Assembly (NCBI GenBank): GCA_965220285.1
Contig: OZ244818.1
Span: forward strand, 2,108,001 to 2,172,000
DNA from: Bin5 sp009843665
GTDB lineage: Bacteria; Chloroflexota; Anaerolineae; Caldilineales; Caldilineaceae
Reading direction: 5' to 3'
DNA: 64,000 bases
The position numbers and the translations under genes are program-made. This document shows positions 32,454 through 41,573 of this stretch, in pieces; the first letter of the stretch is position 1, and the number at the start of each line of letters is the position of its first letter. Below the pieces are notes generated by a model. The model worked only from the letters and a program-made list of their open reading frames with translations. It made no database searches and was not told where the DNA came from.

Positions 32454-32998
32454 CGCCTGTCATCGACATACTCAACGGCGAACAGTCTCAGGCATCGTGA
32501 CTGGTGTGCGAAACTCCAGCATCGTCCTCCTGAAAGTTCTCTCCCAATAAGATGCGTATGCCCTGGGAGAACACCTCTTTGTCCGCGGAGGACGCGGAGA
32601 ACACCTTTCTTTGATCCGCGAAGGCACGCGGAGGGCCAGAAATAGGGGCAATCACCAGGGCACCCACAAGGGGTGCCCCTACGGTAGGGACAGCTGGTTG
32701 AAATGTCGATGGGCCCAAAGCAGAGGGGGGAACGAACATCCCAGGGCTAACCGGGACCGAGGATCGATGATTTCTGTCAGGGGGTCATTGCAGGTCGGGC
32801 GGGTGTTCAGTTCAGATCAGGTCGAATATTATTGTGAGCTCCCTCAAGCTAAACGAATATAGTAAGGTAAGGCTTATATACTTTAGTAGCCATTGCTAGA
32901 TGACCTGCCCCAGTCCTTGCCGGACTAACATAACCTGTGGTATAGACATCGGGGTCAGGGCACTCTGACCATCCTCTGTATCCCCCTGGAGGACCGCG
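32454..32998. other. Intergenic region with repeat fragments
   Basis: 545 bp. Contains the third, partial copy of the CCGCGGAGGACGCGGAGAAC repeat module (32555-32650), then ACCCACAAGGGGTGCCCCTA (32661-32680), and an AT-rich stretch (32820-32950) with several TATA-like hexamers that is the likely promoter zone of the exporter genes. No gene seen. Confidence 0.6.
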
Positions 32999-34813
32999 AT
33001 GCGTCCGTCCACTCAAATATACCTGCGTTTGCTGCGCAGGTACCTGCGCCCGCAGTTGGGACAGACGCTCCTGCTTCTGTCTGTCCTTTGCGCCAACTTA
33101 CTCCTTCAACTTATCAACCCCCTGATCATGCGTCGTTTGCTGGATTCGGCGCTGGCCGGTGGATCGGTTGACCTGCTCACGCGCCTGGCGTTTTTGTTCA
33201 TTGCCATTGCCGTCGTTCAGCAGACGGCGGCGGTAGGCAGCACTGTTCTGGCGGAAAATGTAGGTTGGCGAGCGACCAACGCTCTGCGACGGGACCTGGC
33301 GCGGCACTGCCTGCGCCTGGATCTCTCGTTCCACCAACAGCATACGCCCGGCGAAATGATAGAGCGCATTGACGGCGACATCAATGCAATGGCCCGCTTT
33401 TTCTCCCAGTTTGTCGTACAGATCCTCGGCAACTGCCTTCTGCTGATTGGCGTGATGGTGGTGCTGTTCCGCGAAGATCTGCGGGTCGGCGCGGCGATAG
33501 GCCTATTCATTGTGATCACGCTGATTGTGCTGTTGCGTCTGCGCAACCTGGCTGTGCCGTTTTGGCAGCGATCGCGCGAGGCCAGCGCCCGTTTCTTCGG
33601 CTTTGTCGAAGAACGACTGGCAGGCACGGAGGACATCCGCGCCAGCAATGCGCGCGCCTTTACACTCTACCGGTTTCATCAGCTTTTGCGAACATTCTGG
33701 CAGACGACGGTGCGAGCGGAACTGCTGGGATTTTCGATGATCAACGTCGCCTGGCTTCTCTTCTCGGTGGGGAATGCAGTCGCATTTGTCGTCGGCGCCT
33801 CTCTCTTTTTAAGCGGCGCCCTCACCATAGGGACGGTCTACCTGATCTTCCATTACACTAACCTGATCTCACAGCCAGTTCAGCGAATCGCCCAGGAGTT
33901 TGAGCAGTTTCAACGGGCCGGGGCCGGCGTCGCCCGCGTACAAGAGTTGTTTGAGACTGAAAGTCGTCTGGCAGAGGCGCCGGCAGCCGCAGTGGGCGCA
34001 GCCTCTTCGGCAGGGGGCGATCGCGCCAAGCCCACAGGCGCTCTGTCTGTGGAGTTCAAGCGGGTGCGTTTTGCTTATCCGACCGATGCGCCGCCGGAAG
34101 AGAGAAGGTCTGAAGACGAGAGGTTCGCGCTGGACGATTTCCAGTTGCAGTTGGAGCCAAACGAGGTGTTAGGGCTGTTGGGGCGTACGGGCAGCGGCAA
34201 GACGAGTTTGGCGCGCCTGTTGCTGCGATTGTATGACGTGGACAGAGGTTGTGTGCTGGTGGCGGGGCGGGATGTGCGCCTGTGGCCTCTGCGCAGACTG
34301 CGCTCCCGGGTAGGGGTGGTCACCCAGGACGTACAGCTGTTTGAAGCCTCGATTCGGGACAATCTGACCTTCTTTGACAGGTCGGTACCCGACGTGCGCA
34401 TCAAGGAGGCCATCGACGAACTGGGGCTTGCCCCGTGGTATGCCTCACTGGGCGAGAGTTTGGGCGCGCCGTTGCAGGTCGGCAGCGGCGGGCTGTCTGC
34501 CGGCGAAGCGCAGCTCGTGGCCTTCACCCGCATCTTTCTGCGGGATCCAGGGGTAGTCGTACTTGACGAAGCTTCCTCGCGCCTGGACCCGGCAACGGAC
34601 GCTTATCTCGAAAGCGCAGTCGATCGACTGCTCACCAATCGGACGGGCATTCTCATCGCGCACCGGCTTTCTACGGTTCAGCGGGCCGACAGAATTCTGA
34701 TCCTGGAAAACGGACGGATCCGGGAGCAGGGCGACCGCAGCGTGCTGGCCTCGGATCCTTCTTCCCGCTACCATCACCTTTTGCAGTTGGGTGCGCAGGG
34801 GCTAGAGGCATGA
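32999..34813 (+). CDS. Heterodimeric ABC exporter, half-transporter 1
   Basis: A 604-aa half-transporter: an exporter-type transmembrane domain (residues about 20-310, six helices) plus a C-terminal NBD. Walker A GRTGSGKTS near 397-405, Q-loop VVTQDVQLFEAS, signature LSAGEAQL in place of LSGGQ, Walker B VVVLDEASSRLD with an intact catalytic Glu, H-loop LIAHRLSTV. The degenerate signature matches the degenerate Walker B Glu of the partner (34810), so together they make one impaired and one canonical ATP site. Substrate unknown (lipid, peptide or drug). The 4-bp ATGA overlap with the next gene enforces equal synthesis. Confidence 0.9.
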   Translation: MRPSTQIYLRLLRRYLRPQLGQTLLLLSVLCANLLLQLINPLIMRRLLDSALAGGSVDLLTRLAFLFIAIAVVQQTAAVGSTVLAENVGWRATNALRRDLARHCLRLDLSFHQQHTPGEMIERIDGDINAMARFFSQFVVQILGNCLLLIGVMVVLFREDLRVGAAIGLFIVITLIVLLRLRNLAVPFWQRSREASARFFGFVEERLAGTEDIRASNARAFTLYRFHQLLRTFWQTTVRAELLGFSMINVAWLLFSVGNAVAFVVGASLFLSGALTIGTVYLIFHYTNLISQPVQRIAQEFEQFQRAGAGVARVQELFETESRLAEAPAAAVGAASSAGGDRAKPTGALSVEFKRVRFAYPTDAPPEERRSEDERFALDDFQLQLEPNEVLGLLGRTGSGKTSLARLLLRLYDVDRGCVLVAGRDVRLWPLRRLRSRVGVVTQDVQLFEASIRDNLTFFDRSVPDVRIKEAIDELGLAPWYASLGESLGAPLQVGSGGLSAGEAQLVAFTRIFLRDPGVVVLDEASSRLDPATDAYLESAVDRLLTNRTGILIAHRLSTVQRADRILILENGRIREQGDRSVLASDPSSRYHHLLQLGAQGLEA

Positions 34814-36615
34814 CACAGAACTCAGAACGTCCACCTCTCTCGGTGGTCAGTACCTGGTTGGGCCTGATTCGCTGTTTTCCCGGCCTGTATTCACTCACGG
34901 CAGCGCTACGGATTGTCGTCTTTGTCGGCATCTTTCAGGTGGTTGGGTTGTTGATTCGCTTCTTTTTTGATTCGCTGACGGGTTCGGCGCCGCTCGCATG
35001 GGGGCCGAACGCCTGGGCTGCGCTGTTGCTGGCGGTGGCCGTCCTGCGCAATTGCCTGATATTTACCGATATGTACGTATTCTTTCGCTGGACGTTCAGC
35101 ACCGCGGCCACCATGCGCAAGAACCTGTTGGAGCACATTTTGAGTATGCCGGGCGCGCGTTCGTTGCCCAGCTCGACCGGCGAGGCGATCAGCCGCTTCC
35201 GCGAGGATGCAGAAGAGGTTGGCAACTATACGGTCTGGGCGCTCTTCTTGCTGGCGACGGGCACATTTGGGGTCGTGGCGCTGTTCACCATGGCGCGCAT
35301 CAATCTGCGCGTCACCGCCTTCGCCTTCCTGCCAATGCTTCTTGTCGTGGCTGTGGCCAATATGACAAGGCTTAGAGTCCAGCAATACCGTGAGGCCAAC
35401 CGAACTTCCGCCGGCAATGTGACCGGCTTCATTGGTGAAATGTTTGAGAACGTGCAGGGGGTGCAGGTCGCTACAGCGGAAGAGAGTGTGCTGGCACACT
35501 TTGAAGAGTTGAATGAAAACCGCCGTAAGAACGCCCTGCGCGATCGACTGTTCAACGAGATTCTCGATTCGACCTATAACCATTTCGCCAGTATTGGTTT
35601 GGGTCTGATTCTGTTGCTGGCTGGCGCCGCGCTGCGGGAAGGGTCGTTTACGATTGGCGATTTTTCCCTGTTTGCCTACTATCTCGATTTCGCCATCGTT
35701 ATGATCTCCACAGTTGGGGTATTTATCGCTCGTTGGAAGCAGGCAAGTGTCTCGATCGGGCGAATGGACCGGCTGCTGCGGGGGGCGCCGGCCTCCACCC
35801 TGGTGCGCAAAACGCCTATCTATCTGAGCGGTGCGTTTCCTTGCGCCCGCGACGCTTCTCCTGTCGAAGCAGATTTGCTGCAGGGCCTTTCCGCCACCGG
35901 CCTGACCCATCGCTTTCCCGGTTCGGAGAAGGGTATCGTCGAAGTCGATCTGCGTCTTGAGCGGGGCAGTTTCACGGTCGTGACAGGCCGGATTGGCGCG
36001 GGCAAGTCGACGTTGCTACGGGTCCTGCTGGGGCTGCTGCCGGCCGATTCCGGCGAAATTCACTGGAATGGGCGCCTTGTCGACGAACCGGCATCTTTCT
36101 TTGTGCCGCCGGTGAGCGCATACATCTCGCAGACGCCGAGTCTGTTCAGCGAATCGTTGCGGGAGAATATCCTGCTCGGCCTCGACGCGGACGATGCGAT
36201 GTTGGCCCAAGCGGTTCGGGCAGCGGCGCTGGAGCCGGATCTGGCGCAGCTTGAGAATGGATTGGAGACGGTGGTGGGTCCGCGAGGCGTGAAGCTGTCC
36301 GGCGGCCAGAGACAGCGGGCCGCGGCGGCGCGCATGTTCATCCGTCAGGCCGAACTGCTGGTTTGCGACGATCTGTCCAGCGCGCTGGACGTGGAGACCG
36401 AGCAGTTGCTGTGGGAGCGGCTCTTTGCGCGGCGGGACGCGACCTATCTGGTGGTCTCCCATCGACGTCCTCTCCTGCAACGGGCGGATCAGATCATTGT
36501 GCTGAAGTCAGGCCGTGTGGAGGACGTAGGCCGGTTGGATCCGCTGCTGGAACGCTGTGCGGAGATGAAGAGCCTGTGGGCGGGTCACATCTCCGAGCAA
36601 TCGTCGGAATTCTGA
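34810..36615 (+). CDS. Heterodimeric ABC exporter, half-transporter 2
   Basis: A 601-aa half-transporter. Transmembrane domain at residues about 25-330; NBD with Walker A GRIGAGKST, Q-loop ISQTPSLFSES, canonical signature LSGGQRQRA, and Walker B LLVCDDLSSALD, where Asp replaces the catalytic Glu. This is the expected partner asymmetry. H-loop VVSHRRPLL. Nothing in either protein shows an accessory peptidase domain, so no bacteriocin-type substrate is implied. Confidence 0.9.
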   Translation: MTQNSERPPLSVVSTWLGLIRCFPGLYSLTAALRIVVFVGIFQVVGLLIRFFFDSLTGSAPLAWGPNAWAALLLAVAVLRNCLIFTDMYVFFRWTFSTAATMRKNLLEHILSMPGARSLPSSTGEAISRFREDAEEVGNYTVWALFLLATGTFGVVALFTMARINLRVTAFAFLPMLLVVAVANMTRLRVQQYREANRTSAGNVTGFIGEMFENVQGVQVATAEESVLAHFEELNENRRKNALRDRLFNEILDSTYNHFASIGLGLILLLAGAALREGSFTIGDFSLFAYYLDFAIVMISTVGVFIARWKQASVSIGRMDRLLRGAPASTLVRKTPIYLSGAFPCARDASPVEADLLQGLSATGLTHRFPGSEKGIVEVDLRLERGSFTVVTGRIGAGKSTLLRVLLGLLPADSGEIHWNGRLVDEPASFFVPPVSAYISQTPSLFSESLRENILLGLDADDAMLAQAVRAAALEPDLAQLENGLETVVGPRGVKLSGGQRQRAAAARMFIRQAELLVCDDLSSALDVETEQLLWERLFARRDATYLVVSHRRPLLQRADQIIVLKSGRVEDVGRLDPLLERCAEMKSLWAGHISEQSSEF

Positions 36616-36624
36616 CTTCGAACC

Positions 36625-36667
36625 TGCTTGTCCTCGTTTCGGGGACAAGCATTCCTTATGGGGAATG
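36625..36667 (+). terminator. Double hairpin after the exporter genes
   Basis: TGCTTGTCC/GGACAAGCA (9-bp stem, 36625-36651) followed by GCATTCC/GGAATGC (36649-36667, sharing the GCA). The two are mutually exclusive or stacked. No strong T-run, so factor-independent termination is uncertain; the convergent CBS gene ends 70 bp further on. Confidence 0.45.
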
Positions 36668-36737
36668 CCGCATCCGGGAATTTTTCTGGTATGGCTATTA
36701 CGGTATATAGGCCCCAGTACGGTATGTAATTCGCCTA

Positions 36738-37202
36738 TTAATCGCTGGTTTTCGAAGCTTCGTCGGCGCGCCAAGCGTCGCTGATGAGGCGGAAGATGTC
36801 GGTTTCGGTGACGATGCCGATGGGCAGGAGCTTCTTGCCGCCGGGTCCTGCCGGCTGGACCACGGGGATACCGCCGATCTTGGTCTCCATCATCTTTTCC
36901 ACGAGCTGGCCGAGCGCTGCTTCGGGCGCGATTGCAATAACGTCGGCGGTCATCACATCGCGCACGGTCAGCCACTCCTCAGCAAGGCCCGGATTGTAGC
37001 GGCTGGCCACGCTGCCGACGGTTTCCGCTTCCAGCACATCGGCGTCGGTGACGATGCCGCACATGTAGCCGTCCTGGTCGATCACAATGATGCGGCGCAC
37101 ATTGTTTTCCTCCATCAACCCCGCGGCATCCACGGCCAGGGCGTCGGGATCGATCGTGATCACCGGCGCGCTCATGATTTCGCTAACCAGTATGCGATGC
37201 AT
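36738..37202 (-). CDS. CBS-domain protein, tandem pair 1
   Basis: A 154-aa protein made of two CBS motifs: VSEIMSAPVITIDPDALAVD...GIVTDADVLE (residues about 5-60) and VRDVMTADVIAIAPEAALGQ...GIVTETDIFR (about 78-145). Such pairs bind adenine nucleotides and regulate partner proteins. The start ATG 37202 follows GGAG-TCATCA; the in-frame starts at 37241 and 37214 are less well placed. It is the second of two tandem CBS genes, 54 bp after the first, downstream of tsaE. Confidence 0.85.
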   Translation of the reverse strand: MHRILVSEIMSAPVITIDPDALAVDAAGLMEENNVRRIIVIDQDGYMCGIVTDADVLEAETVGSVASRYNPGLAEEWLTVRDVMTADVIAIAPEAALGQLVEKMMETKIGGIPVVQPAGPGGKKLLPIGIVTETDIFRLISDAWRADEASKTSD

Positions 37203-37256
37203 TGATGACTCCATAGTGCGGGTACTGGCAGTACCGGCCACGAACCAAAGCGCTCT

Positions 37257-37682
37257 TCACGAAGAGTGCTCGACGACGAACCGCAATACGTCAGTCGTCG
37301 TGAAGATTCCGACGACTTTGCGTTCCACAACCACGGGCAGCCCGCCAATCCTGTAATCCAGCATCAGACGGCAGGCGACATCTATCGAACTGTCGGGCGC
37401 AACGGTGACAGGGTCGGCGGTCATGGCATCGCTGACAGGAAGCTTCGCCCAGAAATAGTTGATTTCGAACAGGCTGAGCGTGGTGACGGTGGACGGGGCG
37501 GCCTGGCGCAGATCACCGAAGCTGACGATGCCGGTCAGACGGCCGTTGTCATCGATGACCGGCAGCCGGCGGCAGCGATGCTCGGCCATGAGGTCGCGTG
37601 CGTCGGCGAGGGAGTCTTCTTTGTGGCAGGTATGCGGATTCGGCGTCATCCAGTGCTGAACCTGGCTGCTATCGGACCCCAT
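37257..37682 (-). CDS. CBS-domain protein, tandem pair 2
   Basis: A 141-aa two-CBS protein (VQHWMTPNPHTCHKEDSLAD ... GIVSFGDLRQ, then VSDAMTADPVTVAPDSSIDV ... GIFTTTDVLR). ATG 37682 lies behind GGAGGCGCC; the earlier GTG at 37694 contains that Shine-Dalgarno. It differs from its neighbour enough to be an old duplication or a separate acquisition. Role unknown; likely an AMP/ATP-responsive regulator. Confidence 0.85.
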   Translation of the reverse strand: MGSDSSQVQHWMTPNPHTCHKEDSLADARDLMAEHRCRRLPVIDDNGRLTGIVSFGDLRQAAPSTVTTLSLFEINYFWAKLPVSDAMTADPVTVAPDSSIDVACRLMLDYRIGGLPVVVERKVVGIFTTTDVLRFVVEHSS

Positions 37683-37709
37683 CGGCGCCTCCACACCAAG
37701 AATTCGCTT

Positions 37710-38435
37710 TCAACGGATGGCATCTTGCCGCTGGACAGGATCGATGGCTGTCCGCACCTCCGCCAGCAAAGCACCGCTATGGGGGCCGGTTGCGCAGAAG
37801 GACAGCGTCCGCTCGGAACCGTTGGCGTCCATTATTTGCGTTGGGCCGCCGGCTGCTTCATGAGCCAGCCACATTCGATCGTTGACCAATGAAGATTGTC
37901 CGTCTGCGGCGCTGGCGAAACGGACCGTAAGGCGGTCGGCCGGCAGCAACTGGCTGAGGCGGTCAGCCCATTCGATAACGACGACGTGGCGCATGGGGGC
38001 GGGGTCGGGCGGGCGGGCGCGGTCGTTGAGCGGCTCCTCATCGAGGATGTCGAGAATTTCATCCATGCCCAATCCGTACATTTCGCCGGCCAGGGACTCG
38101 CTGTCGTCGGCCAGCCGGTAGCTATCCACGTGAAACAGGCGCAGGTCTTGTGAGGTGGAGGTATATTCGTTGATCAGGGTAAATGTGGGGCTGGTGACGC
38201 GCGCGTGGACGCCCAGTCCCCTGGCCAGACCCTGGGCGAAGGTCGTCTTGCCGGCGCCCAGTTCGCCAATGAGACCGATCAGGGCGCCGGTGGTTGGCGG
38301 CGGCTGGCCGACTCCTGGCCGTTGCGGACAACGAATGGCCCGCCCCAGCAGTTTGCCGAGATTATGCGTTTCCAGTGGAGAGGAGGATAGGACCGGGAAG
38401 CGGAAGTGATCGTTCACCCAATTGATCTCTGACAA
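37710..38435 (-). CDS. tsaE: tRNA threonylcarbamoyladenosine biosynthesis ATPase TsaE
   Basis: A 241-aa protein. Walker A GELGAGKTT at about residues 56-64, SPTFTLINEY, FHVDSYRL and VVVIEWADRL are the TsaE set. It is the ATPase that drives the TsaBD complex making t6A37 in tRNAs reading ANN codons. About 80 extra residues at the C-terminus (from FASAADG) have no family counterpart. The start at TTG 38435 is uncertain. TsaB, TsaD and RimI are not adjacent, unlike in many bacteria. Confidence 0.9.
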   Translation of the reverse strand: MSEINWVNDHFRFPVLSSSPLETHNLGKLLGRAIRCPQRPGVGQPPPTTGALIGLIGELGAGKTTFAQGLARGLGVHARVTSPTFTLINEYTSTSQDLRLFHVDSYRLADDSESLAGEMYGLGMDEILDILDEEPLNDRARPPDPAPMRHVVVIEWADRLSQLLPADRLTVRFASAADGQSSLVNDRMWLAHEAAGGPTQIMDANGSERTLSFCATGPHSGALLAEVRTAIDPVQRQDAIR

Positions 38436-38664
38436 GTCCGCCGCCCGTCACGGGACTGGGATGTCCGGCGGCCCGAAGTTGAGGGGCCTATCGGAATCGA
38501 TACCCTCACCTCTGCGATTGTACCCCCCACGTTGCCGCGAAGCCAAATGCAGGAATTATTGCGTTCCTGTTACAATATAGATTGGTAGTTCGTGTAAAGC
38601 ACACGGATTCGGACACCAACAGCCAGTTTCGGACACCAACGACCAGTCACCAGCCGCTGCATAC

Positions 38665-41532
38665 ATGCTGTCAGGATCTCCATTACGCCGCCTCCTCGTC
38701 GCCGGCCTCATCATAGCGCTACTCGGAGTATTCTTCGACGTAATCGTTCCGCGGGTGACGCCCTGGCTGACGCTTATTCCCCAGAATGTTGACGGTGACG
38801 GCCTGCAGGGCGATATAAGACTCTCCGGGTCGCCCACCTTACAGACACTGTCGATAGACGGTCAGATTGTGTTGGAACGCTCCGGTTCCCATTTCGGCAG
38901 ACCCCGGATCAGTCCCGACGGCACGCTGATGGCGATAACGGTTGTGCCGACGGGGACGGAGACGGTCGGCCTGGCGGAGATCTATGTGATCGAGCGGGCC
39001 ACGGGGCGCGTGCGCGAGCGCATCCCCGGTCACAACCCGCGCTGGCAGACGGGACGCAGCAACCGGTTGCGCTTCGATCAGCTGGAGGCCAACGGAATTC
39101 GCTCCGCCCTATACGACGCCACTGACAGGTCGATCATACGTGAGGACAGCCTGCAGCCGGACGACAACCCCGCTGATCTGGATGCGGCGGAGTTGGAGGC
39201 GGCGACGCTGACCTACCCGGCGACGATCCGGGTGGCCCACCATCCGGAGAACAACTGCCGCAACGTTCCCGACTGGCAGGTGGACGTGATCCCGTTTGAG
39301 GAGTATGTGGCCCGATCGGTGCCCGCGGAGGTTCCCATCTCCTGGTCAGCGGAGGCGCTGGCGGCCCAGGCCATCGCCACGCGCACGTACGCCTGGTACC
39401 AGATCCGGCGCAACCGGCGCTACTATGACGTGACGGACTGGGCCAATTTCCAGATGATGTGCAACAACCGCTTCGCTTCGACGGACGCGGCGGTCAGCAG
39501 GACGGCGGGCCAGTACCTGGCCTACGCGGGCGACAGCACGAGGGCGCCGATCATCGCCATGTACAGCGCCAAGAACAGCCATCCGACGCTGACAAACACG
39601 GCGGTTGCCTATCTGAAGGCGGTGGCGGACGAGACGGGTCTTGGTGAAAAGCGCTGGGGACATGGTTACGGGCTGAGCCAGTGGGGCGCGGCGCGGCGGG
39701 GCAATGCCGGCCAGACCTATCGTCAGATTCTCGGCCATTACTACACGGACGTCACCCTGCAGAATGCCAGGCAGCCGACGCAGGCGATCGGTGGATTGAT
39801 CGGCCTGTCCCTGAAGGGCCATTTCCCGAGCGGCGGTCTGCGCTGGGGCGCGCTGGTGCCGGCGGAACCTCTGTCGGGCAGAGTCGACCTCGACCCGGGG
39901 CCGGACTCGCTGCCGGTCCGCGGTGTCTGGCTGCGCAACTCCGATATCACGAGCGGCAGTACAATCACGGCTTCTCTGACGCTCAGCAACGAGCTGCAGG
40001 AGCGGAAGGTGCTGCAGGTGGACTGGGACCCTCCTTCTTCGCCGACATTCGAAGCGCCATCAGCGGTGGAGGTGCAGCGGGCCACGCTTACGCTCGCCGT
40101 CCCGGAAACGGGCGCGCTCATCGGTCTCAGCAACAGCTGGACGTGGCAGGGGGAAGACCTCTACAAGACCACCGGGGAGGCTGTTGACGATGCCGCGGCC
40201 GACGGCAAACGGGCCATGGAGGCGCGCGCCGACGACCACGAGTTGGGCTGGTGGTACGGCCCATACGCAACCGGCATCCCCCACGACGCCACCTATCGCG
40301 TCCTTTTCCGGATGCGCCGCGGTGAACCTGACGACGACGATGACGACAGCGTGCTGCCGGACCAGCCGATCGCCCATCTGGATGTGACCGACAAGGGCGG
40401 AACCGTGATCCTGGGCTTGCGCGACATTTGGGCGAGCGATTTCACAGGCGCGGACGAATACGTCGAGATCCCGGTCGATTTTCATCCGTTCAACCCGATT
40501 GAAGGGATCGAGTTCCGGGTGAAATGGTTCGGAGACGTGGACCTGGCCCTGGACCGGGTACAGTTGTGGCAGCTGCAGAACATATCGTCGAAGACCAAGA
40601 TCGATTGGGCGCTTCCCAACAGCGGCGTATCGACTGTTTCGGCGATCGCGTTCGATAGCGCCAGAAATGCCAGCCCGGTCGTCACCAAGCAGATCGAGTT
40701 TGGCAGCGAACAGCCGCCTGTATTCGGCGATATCGAGCACGTGCAGGGCTGGTGGACAAGACTGCCGGTCGTGATATCGGTGCCTGTGCAGGACTTCAGC
40801 AGCGGGTTGGACTCAACCAGCGGACGGTTGCTGCTGGGCGACGAGGAGAAGTCCGCGGTATTCAGCCTGCCCAACGATCCCCTGGCCGCGCAGAAGCTGT
40901 CAGCGTCGCTGGCCGACCTTGCTGACGGCACCTACACTGTACGTTTTCGGGCTAAAGATCGGTCGGGGCTGCAGGGGGAAAGCAGTTCCGGCGAACTGCG
41001 CATCGACCGGACGGCGCCGACCGTCCAGGCCCAAGCCGTACAGGTGGTACCAGACACCACGAACGAAGGGGAAGGGGGCGGCTCTACCGAACAGGCGGAT
41101 TCTTCGGCTACGCCCTCTGTGAGCGCGCGCGGGCTATTCAGCGGGACGGTCCGGGTCACGCTGACCGCCGAAGATGCCACCAGCGGCGTCTGGGGAATCG
41201 CCTATGTCGTCAACGATGGGGCGGTCGAAGTGTACAGCGAGCCGTTCACGATTTCGGAGGACGGCGTTCACAATGTGCGCTACTGGGCCAAGGACAATGC
41301 CGGCAACTATTCGAGCAGCCAGCGGCTGCGCGTTTGGGTACGCAGCGGCAGTTCATCGGACAACGGTTCATCTGACAGCGGTTCATCTGGCAACGGTTCA
41401 ACGAGCGGCAGTGCATCCGGCGACGGTTCGCTCAGCAGCAGTGCACCGAGCGGCAGTGTACCCAGCGACATTGCAAGCGCCGGCCCCTATTTGTATTACG
41501 CGTTCGTCCCGGGACTGAGACAGGACGAATAG
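38665..41532 (+). CDS. SpoIID-domain cell-surface protein
   Basis: A 955-aa secreted or anchored protein. TM/signal at residues about 8-30. A SpoIID/LytB amidase-enhancer-like domain spans about 195-370 (FEEYVARSVPAEVPISWSAE, AQAIATRTYAWYQIRR, KRWGHGYGLSQWGAARRGNA). It is followed by beta-sandwich and Ig-like modules with acidic linkers (EPDDDDDDS), including two with YTVRFRAKD and VRYWAKDNAGNYSSSQRL. The C-terminal Ser/Gly/Asn linker is encoded by a 15-bp DNA repeat (GGTTCATCTGACAGC type, 41355-41470). SpoIID proteins cleave peptidoglycan glycan strands or activate amidases; a wall-remodelling or surface-binding role is likely. Confidence 0.82.
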   Translation: MLSGSPLRRLLVAGLIIALLGVFFDVIVPRVTPWLTLIPQNVDGDGLQGDIRLSGSPTLQTLSIDGQIVLERSGSHFGRPRISPDGTLMAITVVPTGTETVGLAEIYVIERATGRVRERIPGHNPRWQTGRSNRLRFDQLEANGIRSALYDATDRSIIREDSLQPDDNPADLDAAELEAATLTYPATIRVAHHPENNCRNVPDWQVDVIPFEEYVARSVPAEVPISWSAEALAAQAIATRTYAWYQIRRNRRYYDVTDWANFQMMCNNRFASTDAAVSRTAGQYLAYAGDSTRAPIIAMYSAKNSHPTLTNTAVAYLKAVADETGLGEKRWGHGYGLSQWGAARRGNAGQTYRQILGHYYTDVTLQNARQPTQAIGGLIGLSLKGHFPSGGLRWGALVPAEPLSGRVDLDPGPDSLPVRGVWLRNSDITSGSTITASLTLSNELQERKVLQVDWDPPSSPTFEAPSAVEVQRATLTLAVPETGALIGLSNSWTWQGEDLYKTTGEAVDDAAADGKRAMEARADDHELGWWYGPYATGIPHDATYRVLFRMRRGEPDDDDDDSVLPDQPIAHLDVTDKGGTVILGLRDIWASDFTGADEYVEIPVDFHPFNPIEGIEFRVKWFGDVDLALDRVQLWQLQNISSKTKIDWALPNSGVSTVSAIAFDSARNASPVVTKQIEFGSEQPPVFGDIEHVQGWWTRLPVVISVPVQDFSSGLDSTSGRLLLGDEEKSAVFSLPNDPLAAQKLSASLADLADGTYTVRFRAKDRSGLQGESSSGELRIDRTAPTVQAQAVQVVPDTTNEGEGGGSTEQADSSATPSVSARGLFSGTVRVTLTAEDATSGVWGIAYVVNDGAVEVYSEPFTISEDGVHNVRYWAKDNAGNYSSSQRLRVWVRSGSSSDNGSSDSGSSGNGSTSGSASGDGSLSSSAPSGSVPSDIASAGPYLYYAFVPGLRQDE
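41355..41470 (+). repeat. Degenerate 15-bp tandem repeat encoding a Ser/Gly linker
   Basis: Units of the form GGTTCATCTGACAGC and GGTTCATCTGGCAAC drift into GGCAGTGCATCC-type units. They encode the flexible C-terminal tail of the SpoIID protein. Length is likely to vary between strains by slippage. Confidence 0.7.
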
Positions 41533-41573
41533 AGTGCGTGCTTCCCGCTTCCTCTGCGGTGGGCGCCGGCGTT

